A stretch of 64,000 bases of DNA from positions 56,843 to 120,842 of the forward strand of contig NZ_CABFMD010000035.1 of assembly GCF_901875555.1 (NCBI RefSeq), given 5' to 3'. The DNA is from Streptococcus parasanguinis (GTDB lineage: Bacteria; Bacillota; Bacilli; Lactobacillales; Streptococcaceae). Made by a program: the position numbers and the translations under genes. Under the pieces are notes generated by a model, which did not search any database, was not told the origin of the DNA, and saw only the letters and a list, made by a program, of their open reading frames with translations. Shown piece by piece: positions 35,553 to 44,799 of this stretch; the first letter of the stretch is position 1, and the number at the start of each line of letters is the position of its first letter.

Positions 35553-38057
35553 CTAACTAGCGTATTTATTTTCAAGGCTTGATGATACCGTAGCTTTCAT
35601 TGGTTTTAGAAGCATATCAATATCTTCAAAGATGTTGTGTACGGAAATCATATTGAGATTGCCATACACGTCATAGTACAGGCATTGGCCAGAGATCATA
35701 TTGTCAATCCATTCGAGATTGCTTTCAGTGACTTCTAGATTGACGTGTTTTAGAATATCTTCTCTTTCTGACTTTTCATAGAAAGCAAAGATGGTCCCGA
35801 ACCCAGTGGTATCATCGTCATTTTCTGCATCATGTACAGATTGAGTAATCAATGCCAAGGTGTTGTTTTTGGAGCGTCCAATCCGACGCATATTTTTGAT
35901 AACGGCTTTTCCTTCTGCGGACTTCATAAGAATCCATGCTTCATCAAAGAACTCAATGGTATCTTCATTTTCATTTCGTTCTCCAAAGTGGGTACAGAAG
36001 GCACCAAGCGCAAACATGAGGGCAATAGAATTGCGTTCATGATCTGAAATTTTTGTGGAATCGTCTTTTGGTAGTTTGAGGTTATTGACCTCTAGGATGG
36101 TCACTCTTGATTCATAGTTAAGTCCTTGAGTGGTGCCATCTGAAAAGGCTAGTTCCAAGATAGAGTTTGTGACAATTGAAGTCAGGTAACGGCCAACCGA
36201 AGCAATTTCAGAGGAAGTGGAGCTTCTCAGCACTTTTAATACGTGTTTAAAGCCTACTTTCTCACCAGCGACCCGTTTCTCCACAATCGCATTAATAGCT
36301 TCTGTGATCGCTGTCTTCTGGTCCATCGTGACATCATCTACTGCTTGTAGTAGAAACTCAAGCATGTTTTTTGCGACCTCTACAGCTTGTTCTTTATCTA
36401 GAACGACAATAGGATCTAAGACACCGTGGTTTGATGGAAGCGAGCTATCCAGTGTCACAAAGTTAAAGTTCTCGATCTGTCTCTTGCGTTCAGGATAGAG
36501 ACGTGCGAATTCAGGTGAGTTGATCACTTCTTGGTAGTGATTTCTGAGTTCTCGTTTAGGATCAATGTAAAGGGTTTTGACATTCTGCAAAGCTACACTT
36601 AGAAAGATGATCTGAGCAAGGAAGGATTTTCCTTGACCTGTTGCCCCCGTAATAATGATGTGTGGGTTCTTGGTGATCTTTCCAGCGATATCTTCTTTAT
36701 TTCCGACTGTCGCATTGTAGAGGACAATGTTCTTTGAGGAATCAATGGCTTTTGCAATATTGTCCCAACGGCCTGTCCAGTTATCTACTCGGCCGATATA
36801 CCAACCGATACGGTTTCCAGAAGAGGTATTGGTGAAGGGCATGAGTTCTGAAAATCCACGAGCTGTGACCATATGTGTCCAGGTGCGAGTTTTCTTTTGG
36901 AGGTTTTCTCCATAAAGCAGAGCTTGAAAGAGATAAGGACCGTCTTGAGAGGCTTCACTAATTTCAACTCCCATATCATCAAAGTAATTCAAAACCACTT
37001 GCCGTCTTTGTCGTAGTTGGTTCACACTAGAAGCAGAAACAATCAGATAAGCTCCGTATTCGATGATATCTTCCTTGTTTCCGACTTTCTTCATTAAGTC
37101 CTTCAGGGAAATAGAGCCCAAAATGATCTCATCTTGTTGGACTGTATCTGTATTTTCAGCTTCTTCCATGATATTTCGATAACGTGTATTCGATCGTCCC
37201 ATTCGACCTTTGATTTTACCGGTATCAATGAATTCTGCCTTGATTCGTAATTCAACGGGGAAGTTCAAACGTTGGATAAATTCGCCAAGATGAAAACCGT
37301 TGAATTGAACAGGAAATTTACCTACAGGAAGAATCGTCACGAAAGATGAACCATAGGGGCTTTCTAGCTTGAGAAAGCCACCTTTTAAAACTTTAATCAA
37401 GGTATCTGTGATATTGAATTGAGCTCGATTGGCGAGCACCTCCTTCTTGTAGTGAGGAATATAGCGGAGGTATTGCATTCGCTGATAGTAAAAGAGCTCT
37501 TCATTGGATAAACGCTTTGCCCGAAGAACTGAGAAGGCTTGAAAAATAGTGAATTCATCACTTTTATAGTCTTCATACCATGTGGGACTTAATTCATATT
37601 CATAGCCAAGGCCTTTTGCGATTTTTTCAGTGAGCTCATTAAAGCTCTCATAGGCCAAGTCTTTGACGGTAGCTCCATGATTTTGTTTACGTAGGGTTAC
37701 TCCAACAACCCAGTCAAACTGATAAGGAATCTCCATTTCGTCTGTTAGACGATCCACCGTGTAACGAAGAAGTTCTTCTCCTAGTTCACGACTGTCATCT
37801 GCTAGAGCGTCTGAGAAGTCCCGCATTTTTTCTTCTAAGAGATAGTCTTTAGGGATCAGAGATATTTCAAAGAACTTGTTTTTCTGGAGCTTCTTCATCA
37901 TTTGAGCAACAGTGATTTTATGTTTGCCCTTTTTTTCTTCATCCGTAATCGTGATTGGAGTATTTGGAATACGATAATAAGCAACGACTGTTCGATCTTT
38001 TTTGAGAGCTAGATTTTCATGTGTTTCCCTAATAGGATAGGTTAAAGTAATACTCAT
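35553..38057 (-). CDS. VirB4-like conjugation ATPase (Orf16 type)
   Basis: The product is 834 aa from the ATG at 38057, which has AAAGGAGG before it. The N-terminal domain is of the CagE/TrbE/VirB type. The C-terminal ATPase has Walker A ITGATGQGKSFLAQ, Walker B region TIEFFDEAWILMKS, and the motif IGRSKNNTLALITQS. It powers assembly of, or transport through, the mating pore. It is the Tn916 Orf16 / ICEBs1 ConE counterpart. The PrgI-like gene ends 13 bp upstream. Confidence 0.93.
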   Translation of the reverse strand: MSITLTYPIRETHENLALKKDRTVVAYYRIPNTPITITDEEKKGKHKITVAQMMKKLQKNKFFEISLIPKDYLLEEKMRDFSDALADDSRELGEELLRYTVDRLTDEMEIPYQFDWVVGVTLRKQNHGATVKDLAYESFNELTEKIAKGLGYEYELSPTWYEDYKSDEFTIFQAFSVLRAKRLSNEELFYYQRMQYLRYIPHYKKEVLANRAQFNITDTLIKVLKGGFLKLESPYGSSFVTILPVGKFPVQFNGFHLGEFIQRLNFPVELRIKAEFIDTGKIKGRMGRSNTRYRNIMEEAENTDTVQQDEIILGSISLKDLMKKVGNKEDIIEYGAYLIVSASSVNQLRQRRQVVLNYFDDMGVEISEASQDGPYLFQALLYGENLQKKTRTWTHMVTARGFSELMPFTNTSSGNRIGWYIGRVDNWTGRWDNIAKAIDSSKNIVLYNATVGNKEDIAGKITKNPHIIITGATGQGKSFLAQIIFLSVALQNVKTLYIDPKRELRNHYQEVINSPEFARLYPERKRQIENFNFVTLDSSLPSNHGVLDPIVVLDKEQAVEVAKNMLEFLLQAVDDVTMDQKTAITEAINAIVEKRVAGEKVGFKHVLKVLRSSTSSEIASVGRYLTSIVTNSILELAFSDGTTQGLNYESRVTILEVNNLKLPKDDSTKISDHERNSIALMFALGAFCTHFGERNENEDTIEFFDEAWILMKSAEGKAVIKNMRRIGRSKNNTLALITQSVHDAENDDDTTGFGTIFAFYEKSEREDILKHVNLEVTESNLEWIDNMISGQCLYYDVYGNLNMISVHNIFEDIDMLLKPMKATVSSSLENKYAS

Positions 38058-38070
38058 AGGTCCTCCTTTT

Positions 38071-38481
38071 CTATAGATTTGTTTTTTCAAAGACAATTTC
38101 TTCTACAGGCTCTATTCGATCTTCATGGTAGATGGCTTTTTTATTGATCTTGAAGTCCCAGAAATAAATCAGGTAATCTCCAATAAAGACGTGCATCTTC
38201 TTACCGTGAGGCTCATATTCCGTATAGAATTTGGCTAATTTATAAGGAATATACCAATAGAGCAAGAGAGAAATTGAGTGAGTAATTTTTGCGAGTGGCA
38301 CAAAGATAAACCCTCCAAAGAGTAACATGGCCACAAAGACGATGATAAAAACAATGAAAAAGGACAACTGCATAGGTGTTGCAAAGTACCATAGTCGAGT
38401 GCCCTTTTTTGTCTTAATTTCTTGGATCCAATAAGGAGCATTTAGGCCCTTACTGTAGTCATAAAGTCTTTCTTCATTCAT
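38071..38481 (-). CDS. PrgI/TcpE-like conjugation membrane protein (Orf17 type)
   Basis: A 136-aa protein with two adjacent membrane helices (FFIVFIIVFVAMLLFGGFIFVPLA, HSISLLLYWYIPYKLA) and a cytoplasmic C-terminus. Immediately before the VirB4 gene, it matches the TcpE/Orf17/ConD family that helps place the ATPase at the membrane. Confidence 0.85.
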   Translation of the reverse strand: MNEERLYDYSKGLNAPYWIQEIKTKKGTRLWYFATPMQLSFFIVFIIVFVAMLLFGGFIFVPLAKITHSISLLLYWYIPYKLAKFYTEYEPHGKKMHVFIGDYLIYFWDFKINKKAIYHEDRIEPVEEIVFEKTNL

Positions 38482-38483
38482 AC

Positions 38484-38708
38484 TTAGAGTCCTGATTCAA
38501 TACCAAAGAGTCGAAGGAACCAGCCGACTGCTTTTAGGATATCTTGTCCTTTAGCAATCGAAACAATAACGGCATAGAAACCAACGACTGAAAAGAGTTG
38601 AAGCCAAGAGCTATTCCGCCAAGCTTTAATAGCCAATAAAACAGCGATAGCGGTGAGAATCCAAATTCCATCGCCCTGGAGGAAGGTTCGTAGATTGTTT
38701 GTATTCAT
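38484..38708 (-). CDS. Small conjugation membrane protein (TcpD/ConC type, 74 aa)
   Basis: Two short hydrophobic helices (GIWILTAIAVLLAIKAW and LFSVVGFYAVIVSIA) in a 74-aa protein between the TcpC- and PrgI-like genes, the usual position of TcpD/ConC-type proteins. It is predicted to be part of the membrane channel. Confidence 0.75.
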   Translation of the reverse strand: MNTNNLRTFLQGDGIWILTAIAVLLAIKAWRNSSWLQLFSVVGFYAVIVSIAKGQDILKAVGWFLRLFGIESGL

Positions 38709-38717
38709 AGAGTTCTC

Positions 38718-39713
38718 CTATTCTTTATCATTTGCATAGTTTAGTGGAATGGTGTGTTCCAATTTTGTGACATAGTAGGTCTTTTCTTTTTCTGAGAGAT
38801 TAAAGGTGAAGTTTTCTGAGTGAGTGGTGCCTCCAACTTCAAAAGTAGCTTGAACATAAGCGATTAGATCATCACCGTCCTGTTTAAGATAGGTGTAGTC
38901 GATCGTTTTGAAAGTGCTATTTGCGATGATATTCACATTTTTAGCAATCAGATTAAGATTATCTTGGCTTGTGGTGTAGTTGGTAAAGAAGACCTTGAGG
39001 AATTTCTCTACTTTCTTTCGCTCGCTGTCTGAAAAATGGTCATTGGCAGTGAGTTGGAGCTTATCATCTTCGCTAAAGTGTCCAGCTTGTGAGGATTCAA
39101 TGGCAGAAAACCAAGGAAGGCCAGAAACATAATATTTCCCATCCTTTTCATCAAATGGAATATTAAAACCTGTCACAATTTCTTTTTCTTCTGTGTTGTT
39201 ATCCCGATGGATGCTTTCCTTGTATTTAACCTTATAGATCGCAACTTTCCCTTCTACAGTCACTAACTGAGAATAGAGAAGTGTGCTAGGATTTCGAACT
39301 TGCCCTTGAGATTTTACATCAGGGATGAAGTTGTAAAATTTATTTAAGTAGTCCACTTGCTCTTTTTGTTTATCACCTTCATTAGGAAGTGTGAAATAAG
39401 CGAAGACATAGTCGTTCAAGTAGTACTGGAGTTTATAGTCATATTTTCTACTCGACTCCATAGGCTTTGTCTGTTGCTTTTGAGTGGCCTCAACTTGAGC
39501 TTGTAGTGTACCTACCTTATTTGAGAGTGTGATAGCACGGATAGATCCCAAGAAACCAACAAAAAGGAGGAAAGAAATTCCTCCTATGACGGCGATATTG
39601 ACGGTCTTTTTATTGGTGACTTTTAGCTTTGGTGGGCCTCCTTTTTTCTCTACCTTTTTGAAGTGTGAGAGATATTCTTTTGCTTGAAGCAAGTAGCGTT
39701 TAGCTTTATCCAT
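38718..39713 (-). CDS. TcpC/VirB8-like conjugal transfer protein (Orf13 type)
   Basis: A 331-aa bitopic protein with a short cytoplasmic part, one membrane helix (IAVIGGISFLLFVGFLGSI), then two NTF2-like extracytoplasmic domains (residues about 110-215 and 225-331), as in TcpC and Orf13. The start at 39713 (MDKAKRYLLQ) has AAAGGAGG in front; the longer frame overlaps the previous gene. It is the structural core of the mating channel. Confidence 0.9.
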   Translation of the reverse strand: MDKAKRYLLQAKEYLSHFKKVEKKGGPPKLKVTNKKTVNIAVIGGISFLLFVGFLGSIRAITLSNKVGTLQAQVEATQKQQTKPMESSRKYDYKLQYYLNDYVFAYFTLPNEGDKQKEQVDYLNKFYNFIPDVKSQGQVRNPSTLLYSQLVTVEGKVAIYKVKYKESIHRDNNTEEKEIVTGFNIPFDEKDGKYYVSGLPWFSAIESSQAGHFSEDDKLQLTANDHFSDSERKKVEKFLKVFFTNYTTSQDNLNLIAKNVNIIANSTFKTIDYTYLKQDGDDLIAYVQATFEVGGTTHSENFTFNLSEKEKTYYVTKLEHTIPLNYANDKE

Positions 39714-39723
39714 AAATCCTCCT

Positions 39724-40281
39724 TTAGAGACCAGCAAGCTCAATGAGCTTTGATCCTTTTGCATAGAGGCGCTTATTGGCTTTTTCGATCTCGCCGTTAA
39801 TGTAATAGTAGCCTCGTAGCTCAGTTTGGAGTTGTTCGATCAATTGAGGTTTTAGGTCTTTGGCTTCTTCTTTTTTTAGGAGACTATTTAATTCTCCAGC
39901 CTTGGTCCAAGCCTCTCTATGATCTTTCTTTTTCAGTAATTCTCCCAGTTCATTCGTGACTTGAGAAACTTTCTTTTCAAAAATAGTTTTAGTAGCCATT
40001 TCAATTTCCTTTCTAAATTTTTCTTGATTGTCTTTGATGGTCTTTTGAATATAAGTAAGGAGTGACGGTCGCATTTTTTTATTTACGCTCAATACTTGAC
40101 CATCTAGCGTGAAACAGGCATGTTCATAGGTATAAAATCCTCTACTATCTGGAAGGTCTTCTGTACACCTGCCAGCGCACTCATAGTAGAAGTCCTTTCC
40201 TTTTCTTAAAATGATATACATATACCAAAATTCATGTTCTGGAAGAAGCAGAAAATCTGCTTGATAGATCTTCTTCAGCAT
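39724..40281 (-). CDS. Unrecognised ICE protein (185 aa) between the TcpC-like and MobT regions
   Basis: The N-terminal half is globular and aromatic-rich (ADFLLLPEHEFWYMYIILRKGKDFYYECAGRC), and the C-terminal half is charged and helical with Lys and Glu repeats (GELLKKKDHREAWTKAGELNSLLKKEEAKD). I start it at MLKKIYQ (40281), which overlaps the previous stop; an ATG 8 codons earlier is possible. Position in the operon suggests a conjugation accessory role; no family is assigned. Confidence 0.6.
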   Translation of the reverse strand: MLKKIYQADFLLLPEHEFWYMYIILRKGKDFYYECAGRCTEDLPDSRGFYTYEHACFTLDGQVLSVNKKMRPSLLTYIQKTIKDNQEKFRKEIEMATKTIFEKKVSQVTNELGELLKKKDHREAWTKAGELNSLLKKEEAKDLKPQLIEQLQTELRGYYYINGEIEKANKRLYAKGSKLIELAGL

Positions 40282-40282
40282 T

Positions 40283-40516
40283 TCAAGAAGCCTCAAGTAG
40301 ATCATCGTAACCTAGAGCTTGGTAGATAAAATCTGAATCGAACCAGAGCCAGTCATTGATTTGTACTTCGGTTGGTGTGTCACCAGAGAAGATATCCTCA
40401 CAAATGACGGTTAGGGTATCTACTCCACCGCGTTCACGGACGGTGTTTAAAGTCGTTAGTCCACCAGACCAGGCTCTAAAGTTATCTAGTGAATTGATTT
40501 GAACTTTGTATTCCAT
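40283..40516 (-). CDS. Small ICE protein (77 aa) downstream of the relaxase
   Basis: An acidic protein (MEYKVQINSLDNFRAWSGGLTTLN...) directly after mobT. It looks like the short conserved proteins that follow Orf20-type relaxases in Tn916-like elements. Trp-rich and without membrane segments. Function unknown. Confidence 0.65.
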   Translation of the reverse strand: MEYKVQINSLDNFRAWSGGLTTLNTVRERGGVDTLTVICEDIFSGDTPTEVQINDWLWFDSDFIYQALGYDDLLEAS

Positions 40517-40530
40517 ATTGCTTTTCCTTT

Positions 40531-41763
40531 CTAGTGTTCATAGTGTTTGTTGGTTTTGAGAAGTCTTAACATGGCTTTCCCTCGATCAGTGATCTCTCCG
40601 CTGTTCTGAATCATCTTCATGTATTCTGTTTGCAAGATTTTATCTGCTTCAGTAACTAGTGCAAGAGAGTTAGCAACTTGATAGGTCAGCCAGCGAATCG
40701 TTCGCTCAATACTGTAAGGCTGTGGGTTGGTTGAGAGTTTCAAGGGTTCGACTCCTCCAAAGAGCCGTTGCCATTTTTCATCGGGTTTATAGGCTCCAAA
40801 TCGAGTGAGACCATCATAGACTTGAATTTCTTTATTGACGATGCCTCTTGCGATTTCTCCGAGGTCTACACCGTTGATATATTCCTCCACAACACCTTGA
40901 GCTTTCTGATCTGAGAACCGTAATTCATAGCGATTCCAGATACCAAAAATCTCCAAGGATTCGTCCAAGGAGATATTTTCCATTCTAGCTATTTCATAGC
41001 GCTTTTCATAAAAGTTAAAGTAGAGTTGACTTTGACGGCTCCCAAAGTAAATAGACAATCCGTGATTGGCCTCCATATCTTCATTATCTGTGAATGATCC
41101 ACCACCTGTGATATTCCATTTCTTGATCGTGTCTAGAACAATCTCTTTGGAATAGAGTTTATCAATTAGTTTGGAAATCTGAATTTGTTCGTCCTCGTGA
41201 CCGTAACCCTTATAGAGTTCATCTAGAGCAATATCTAAACGCTTCACCCGAACATCTTCATAGGAATAAAGAATATTTTGAAGAAAGATCTGCCAAGTGA
41301 TTCCCTTGTCTTCTAGAAGTAATTCCAACTCACGGCATCCTTGACCAGATAGTTGAAGACAAGTTTGGTAGTCATTGGTCACAGATTTATCAAAGAAATC
41401 AAAAATCCAGATATTTCCTCGTTGCCATAAGTGGGTATAATTCATGAGACGGGTTTCTTGGTCTGTAAATTCACTTAGGTGACAGTGAAGGAAGTTTTCA
41501 CAGAAAGCATCTAGATCCTTTAATCTAGGAAAGGATAAACGTAGATAATCGATCTGAGCCCGAAGACTGTTTTTATCGCAATCTTGATAATAACCGAGCC
41601 TTTCTTTAAGTTCTCTAAACTTATCAATCGTTAGTCCTCTTTCGCCTGTTTCATAAGAGCGGTAGGTTCTAGTCGGAAGATCAACAGCTTGTGCAAATGC
41701 TTTTTGACTCAGTCCTGTTTGTTTTCTGAAATTCTTAATCTGAAAAGGACTAATTTTGTCCAT
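40531..41763 (-). CDS. mobT: MobT-family relaxase / replication initiation protein (Orf20 type)
   Basis: This 410-aa protein has an N-terminal HTH (FRKQTGLSQKAFAQAVDLPTRTYRSYETGERG) followed by a Rep_trans (RepC-like, HUH-unrelated) catalytic domain with YFNFYEKRYEIA and the acidic residues expected of rolling-circle initiators. In ICESt3, Tn916 and ICEBs1 this protein (MobT/Orf20/NicK) nicks oriT and supports rolling-circle replication of the excised circle. It lies just left of the putative oriT and two palindromes that its HTH may bind. Confidence 0.9.
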   Translation of the reverse strand: MDKISPFQIKNFRKQTGLSQKAFAQAVDLPTRTYRSYETGERGLTIDKFRELKERLGYYQDCDKNSLRAQIDYLRLSFPRLKDLDAFCENFLHCHLSEFTDQETRLMNYTHLWQRGNIWIFDFFDKSVTNDYQTCLQLSGQGCRELELLLEDKGITWQIFLQNILYSYEDVRVKRLDIALDELYKGYGHEDEQIQISKLIDKLYSKEIVLDTIKKWNITGGGSFTDNEDMEANHGLSIYFGSRQSQLYFNFYEKRYEIARMENISLDESLEIFGIWNRYELRFSDQKAQGVVEEYINGVDLGEIARGIVNKEIQVYDGLTRFGAYKPDEKWQRLFGGVEPLKLSTNPQPYSIERTIRWLTYQVANSLALVTEADKILQTEYMKMIQNSGEITDRGKAMLRLLKTNKHYEH

Positions 41764-41786
41764 TCATCGCAACACCTCTTTCTAAC

Positions 41787-41823
41787 AAAGTGACACACTT
41801 TTTTGATGAAAGTGACACACTTT
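41787..41823. promoter_or_regulatory. Two tandem 15-bp palindromes upstream of mobT
   Basis: AAAGTG-ACA-CACTTT occurs exactly at 41787-41801 and 41809-41823, a 22-bp repeat spacing (two helical turns). The site lies 24 bp before the mobT start. Candidate operator for MobT autoregulation or accessory oriT binding site. Confidence 0.6.
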
Positions 41824-41861
41824 GTAAAATCTGAAAACCCAACTCCCATAAGGAATGAGGA

Positions 41862-41945
41862 GGGGTGGACTTGGCGTTTTTGCCAAATGTAACCCCCCTA
41901 TTAGAAAACGGGGGTTCGTTGTCATCATGAGCCAGGAACGGCGGG
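41862..41945. other. Putative origin of transfer (oriT)
   Basis: Between the relaxase and coupling protein genes, the usual oriT place in this family. AACCCCC-CTATTAGAAAA-CGGGGGTT forms a strong hairpin, resembling the GC-rich stem near the nick site in Tn916/ICEBs1 oriT. A second inverted repeat follows (GACCTGCGGTC near 41965). The exact nick site cannot be given. Confidence 0.6.
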
Positions 41946-41969
41946 CTTCGGTCTTCGCCTGACCTGCGG

Positions 41970-43658
41970 TCAGGCTTGCCCTTGCCCTTGTCCTAGCCCA
42001 TGATGACGGACAATCGCTTCAATAGCTTTTGGATAAGACTTGCGTCCGTCTTCCTCAAATCGGGTGATGGTTTCAAGAAGTAACTTTTCTTGAAAAGGTT
42101 CAATGAGAATAGCGGAGTCAGTCCGTTCAAATGAAATTCCGTGCTCTTCCATATAAGGGATGATTTTTCGAAGAGTTTGCATCTTTAAATCGTACTCATC
42201 CGCAAATTCCTTGAGTGGTCGCTTGTTTGGTTCGTTTTCTATAACCTCCTTTTCCTCTATAGGGTCAATTGATTCAACTGGTGATTTGTATTCTTCAAAT
42301 ACTGAGAACTCTTCTCCTTCAAATTCCATAATCGGGATTTTAGCGTATTCATCATAGAAGGAAAATCCTTGATCGAGCGGAATATAAGGCGAATAAAACT
42401 CACCAGCCAGATTCCCGCTTGAAGCAATATAACCACGACCGACGACTTTCACTCCATTAATTTCGTCCAGTTTTTTAAACTCTTTGGTTTTATTGGCATC
42501 CCCAAACATCATGTCATATCCTGTTGATTCTAAATGACCGACTGAAAGACGCATCATAAAGTTGTCCCGAAGAGAAGTCTTGATATATTCTCCATCAGGC
42601 CGTTGCATAGCAAAGATGATAAAGACTCCAGCTTGACGACCCTCTAGAACGATTTGAGTTAGGTATTCCATGAGCTCCGACTGTTGGCTATAGTCACGGT
42701 CAATCTTGGCCATGAGAGCAGCCCATTCATCAACTAGAATGAACTTAGGTTTTAGATTGTAATGGGTGTAATAAGTACCTGGTCTATAGTCTGGAAAAGA
42801 CGTTAAGACTTCATAGCGCTTCTTCATAAACTCGACATTCTCTCTAAAGCAATTAATGATATCCTCTTTACTAGAATAGACTCGACCGTGAAATACTGGA
42901 AGTTTCTTTAAAGAAGCTAAGTCTGAGTTTTTAGGATCACAAATATCTATATAGCCAACTTTTAACAAGGCATAGATAATAGACATGAGAGTAACAGTTT
43001 TTCCTCCGCCAGTTCCCCCGCCAACTAGTAGGTGAGAGTCTTTGACGTAGTCCCAGTAGACATCTTTCATAAGACGGATCTTTGAGCCTTTGACTTCAAC
43101 TTGATCAATTGAAATACGACTATCAATCCGATTGATAGCAATTTTGTATTTAACAAAACAATTATCAAAACTCTTATCACGAAAGTCCCCATTGAACATG
43201 ACTTCAAGAGTAGAGCCAAGATTTAAAAATCGATCTTGAAACTTGTTTCCTTCTAATATAAAACTGACTTGAATCTCGTAATGACTTTGTTTGAGGTAAA
43301 CTTTTGGAAGATTAATTTTCTCAACTATTCCTTTATCTCGTTTAACCTTTTTAACTAGATAGAGGTTATTTTCTAGCAAAAAGCGAGAAAGAATTCGAAG
43401 GCTGTTGAGCTTTTGAAAAAAGAGCAACTTTCTGTAGCAAACTCGATTGATAAACCAAGAGAAGATCAAAGAAAATAGAAATCCAGCTCCTAGAAAAAAT
43501 CCTTGAGGTAAGGGATGAACTTTTAATTCTTCTAAATGTAAGTAGCTGTAGTAACTAATAGCCAACAAAAAAGGAAACCACCAGATAAACCATGTGATTC
43601 CCTTTAGTTTACGATGAAAAATTCGAACTCTTTTTCCCCGATAGGTAAAGAGTTTCAT
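41970..43658 (-). CDS. FtsK/SpoIIIE-type conjugation coupling protein (TcpA/Orf21 type)
   Basis: A 562-aa protein with two N-terminal membrane helices (ITWFIWWFPFLLAISYYSYL, GFFLGAGFLFSLIFSWFIN). The FtsK-type motor has Walker A LLVGGGTGGGKTVTLMS and Walker B KFILVDEWAALMAKI, followed by EGRQAGVFIIFAMQRPD. The C-terminus has a small winged-helix-like tail and ends in a GQGQGQA repeat. It links the relaxosome to the mating pore. Start MKLFTYRGKRV. Confidence 0.93.
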   Translation of the reverse strand: MKLFTYRGKRVRIFHRKLKGITWFIWWFPFLLAISYYSYLHLEELKVHPLPQGFFLGAGFLFSLIFSWFINRVCYRKLLFFQKLNSLRILSRFLLENNLYLVKKVKRDKGIVEKINLPKVYLKQSHYEIQVSFILEGNKFQDRFLNLGSTLEVMFNGDFRDKSFDNCFVKYKIAINRIDSRISIDQVEVKGSKIRLMKDVYWDYVKDSHLLVGGGTGGGKTVTLMSIIYALLKVGYIDICDPKNSDLASLKKLPVFHGRVYSSKEDIINCFRENVEFMKKRYEVLTSFPDYRPGTYYTHYNLKPKFILVDEWAALMAKIDRDYSQQSELMEYLTQIVLEGRQAGVFIIFAMQRPDGEYIKTSLRDNFMMRLSVGHLESTGYDMMFGDANKTKEFKKLDEINGVKVVGRGYIASSGNLAGEFYSPYIPLDQGFSFYDEYAKIPIMEFEGEEFSVFEEYKSPVESIDPIEEKEVIENEPNKRPLKEFADEYDLKMQTLRKIIPYMEEHGISFERTDSAILIEPFQEKLLLETITRFEEDGRKSYPKAIEAIVRHHGLGQGQGQA

Positions 43659-43671
43659 TCTGCATCACCTC

Positions 43672-44133
43672 CTAGTTTTCCTTCTTATTTTCTACCGGTT
43701 TGTTTTCTTTAATCGGTGCGCCTCCAGTTTTTTTCTTGATTTTAGAAGCAAAGAGCTTATAGATATCATTACGATTGACGTGGGTATGCGTGATAACAAT
43801 ATCTTCTAGTTCAACCTCTTCTCGGTATTTAATACCTAGGTCTTCAATTTCAGACTCAGACATATCTGCAATCGTGAAAAAGAGGGTTTCATGCTGGACA
43901 GAAGAGTGAATCCCTACGACAATTCCACGGATCTCACCTGTATTGACTTGGACAAATGATCCGTCAGGATTTCGTTGTGAGCGATCCACTTCAAAGATGA
44001 TATCAGGACCTTCAATGCCTCGGAAAGTCAGTTTCCCAAGGACAGCTGGGACATCTAACCCGTCTGTAATGACACGATAAGTTTTGTCAGCAATTTGTAG
44101 TTTTTCTCCGTAGTTTAGTCCAATTTTAGCCAT
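43672..44133 (-). CDS. DUF961 family ICE protein (Orf22 type)
   Basis: A 153-aa beta-rich protein of the DUF961 family (IGLNYGEKLQIADKTYRVITDGLDVPAVLGKLTF), which pairs with the smaller DUF961 gene just upstream, as Orf22 and Orf23 do in Tn916. In ICEBs1-type elements, homologues assist rolling-circle replication as helicase processivity-type factors. The C-terminal tail is basic and probably disordered. Confidence 0.8.
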   Translation of the reverse strand: MAKIGLNYGEKLQIADKTYRVITDGLDVPAVLGKLTFRGIEGPDIIFEVDRSQRNPDGSFVQVNTGEIRGIVVGIHSSVQHETLFFTIADMSESEIEDLGIKYREEVELEDIVITHTHVNRNDIYKLFASKIKKKTGGAPIKENKPVENKKEN

Positions 44134-44154
44134 GTGATTTTCTCCTTTAATTTC

Positions 44155-44451
44155 TTATTTTTTGATTACCAATTTTTCCGCAAAGACATTGAGATAAGGT
44201 GCAACAGTATTGCCATTAAGAGCAGTATCTGGGAAAAAGATTGGGTTAACAGTTTCTACTAGAGCATCTTCTGGGAAGACCGTTGTAGAAGCAGGTGTGA
44301 TGACATGAAAGGCACCATGCTCTGCGCTGTTTAGAATGTGACGTTGGTATTTGCCTTCTTTTCCAAAAATAAATTTAGGAGCATTCCCTAAACGTTCGTA
44401 GTAAGCAGGGCCAATAAATTCTGGTTTCATTTTAAGTGTTTCTGAGATCAT
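44155..44451 (-). CDS. DUF961 family ICE protein (Orf23 type)
   Basis: 98 aa, [23 protein letters not shown] at the start, conserved in Tn916-like elements as Orf23. It is the first well-defined gene of the leftward conjugation operon, 21 bp before the Orf22-type gene. No membrane segment; a role in conjugative replication alongside Orf22 is likely. Confidence 0.8.
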   Translation of the reverse strand: MISETLKMKPEFIGPAYYERLGNAPKFIFGKEGKYQRHILNSAEHGAFHVITPASTTVFPEDALVETVNPIFFPDTALNGNTVAPYLNVFAEKLVIKK

Positions 44452-44485
44452 AAGATTTTCCTTTCTGAGTGTAAAATAAAAAGAG

Positions 44486-44732
44486 TTAAGCTAGTTGCTT
44501 GACTCTTGAGTAATAGTGGGTAAATAATTTGCGTTTAAACATGCGACTATAGAATTGAATATCCCCGTGAGCGTAGCCGTTTCTACGAGCATCTTGAGCC
44601 AGATGATCTAGATCTATTTGAGCTTGAGCATAAAGTTTAGCCTGAAGTTTATCAGATTCACTAAACATGCCATAGGTAAATTCATAGTTATCATAGAGTC
44701 GTTTACATTGTAATGCGAAAAAAGTTTGTCAT
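44486..44732 (-). pseudogene. Small ICE gene (Orf24-like) with apparent frameshift near its start
   Basis: An open frame of 60 codons begins at ATG 44668 (MFSESDKLQAKLYAQAQIDL) but lacks a ribosome site. In the same frame the coding pattern continues upstream (LQCKRLYDNYEFTYG) to a T6 tract. A good start (AAAGGAGAATGAT before the ATG at 44732, MTNFF) lies in another frame just before that tract. Removing one base near T6 joins them into one 81-aa protein. Either the gene is frameshifted, translation shifts there, or the sequence has a homopolymer error. The short form may still be made. Confidence 0.5.
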
Positions 44733-44757
44733 ATCATTCTCCTTTATTGTAATAAGT

Positions 44758-44799
44758 AAAAAAGCTACTAAGTGAAAAAAGGAAAGAACTTAGTAGCTT
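44758..44799 (-). terminator. Intrinsic terminator in the leader of the ICE conjugation operon (attenuator)
   Basis: On the minus strand AAGCTACTAAGT, a 14-nt loop and ACTTAGTAGCTT are followed by six T, upstream of all conjugation genes. The upstream hairpin GTCTATC-TACTAA-GATAGAC (plus 44809-44828) repeats the CTACTAAG motif, so the 3' arm of the terminator could pair with it instead. Confidence 0.75.
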
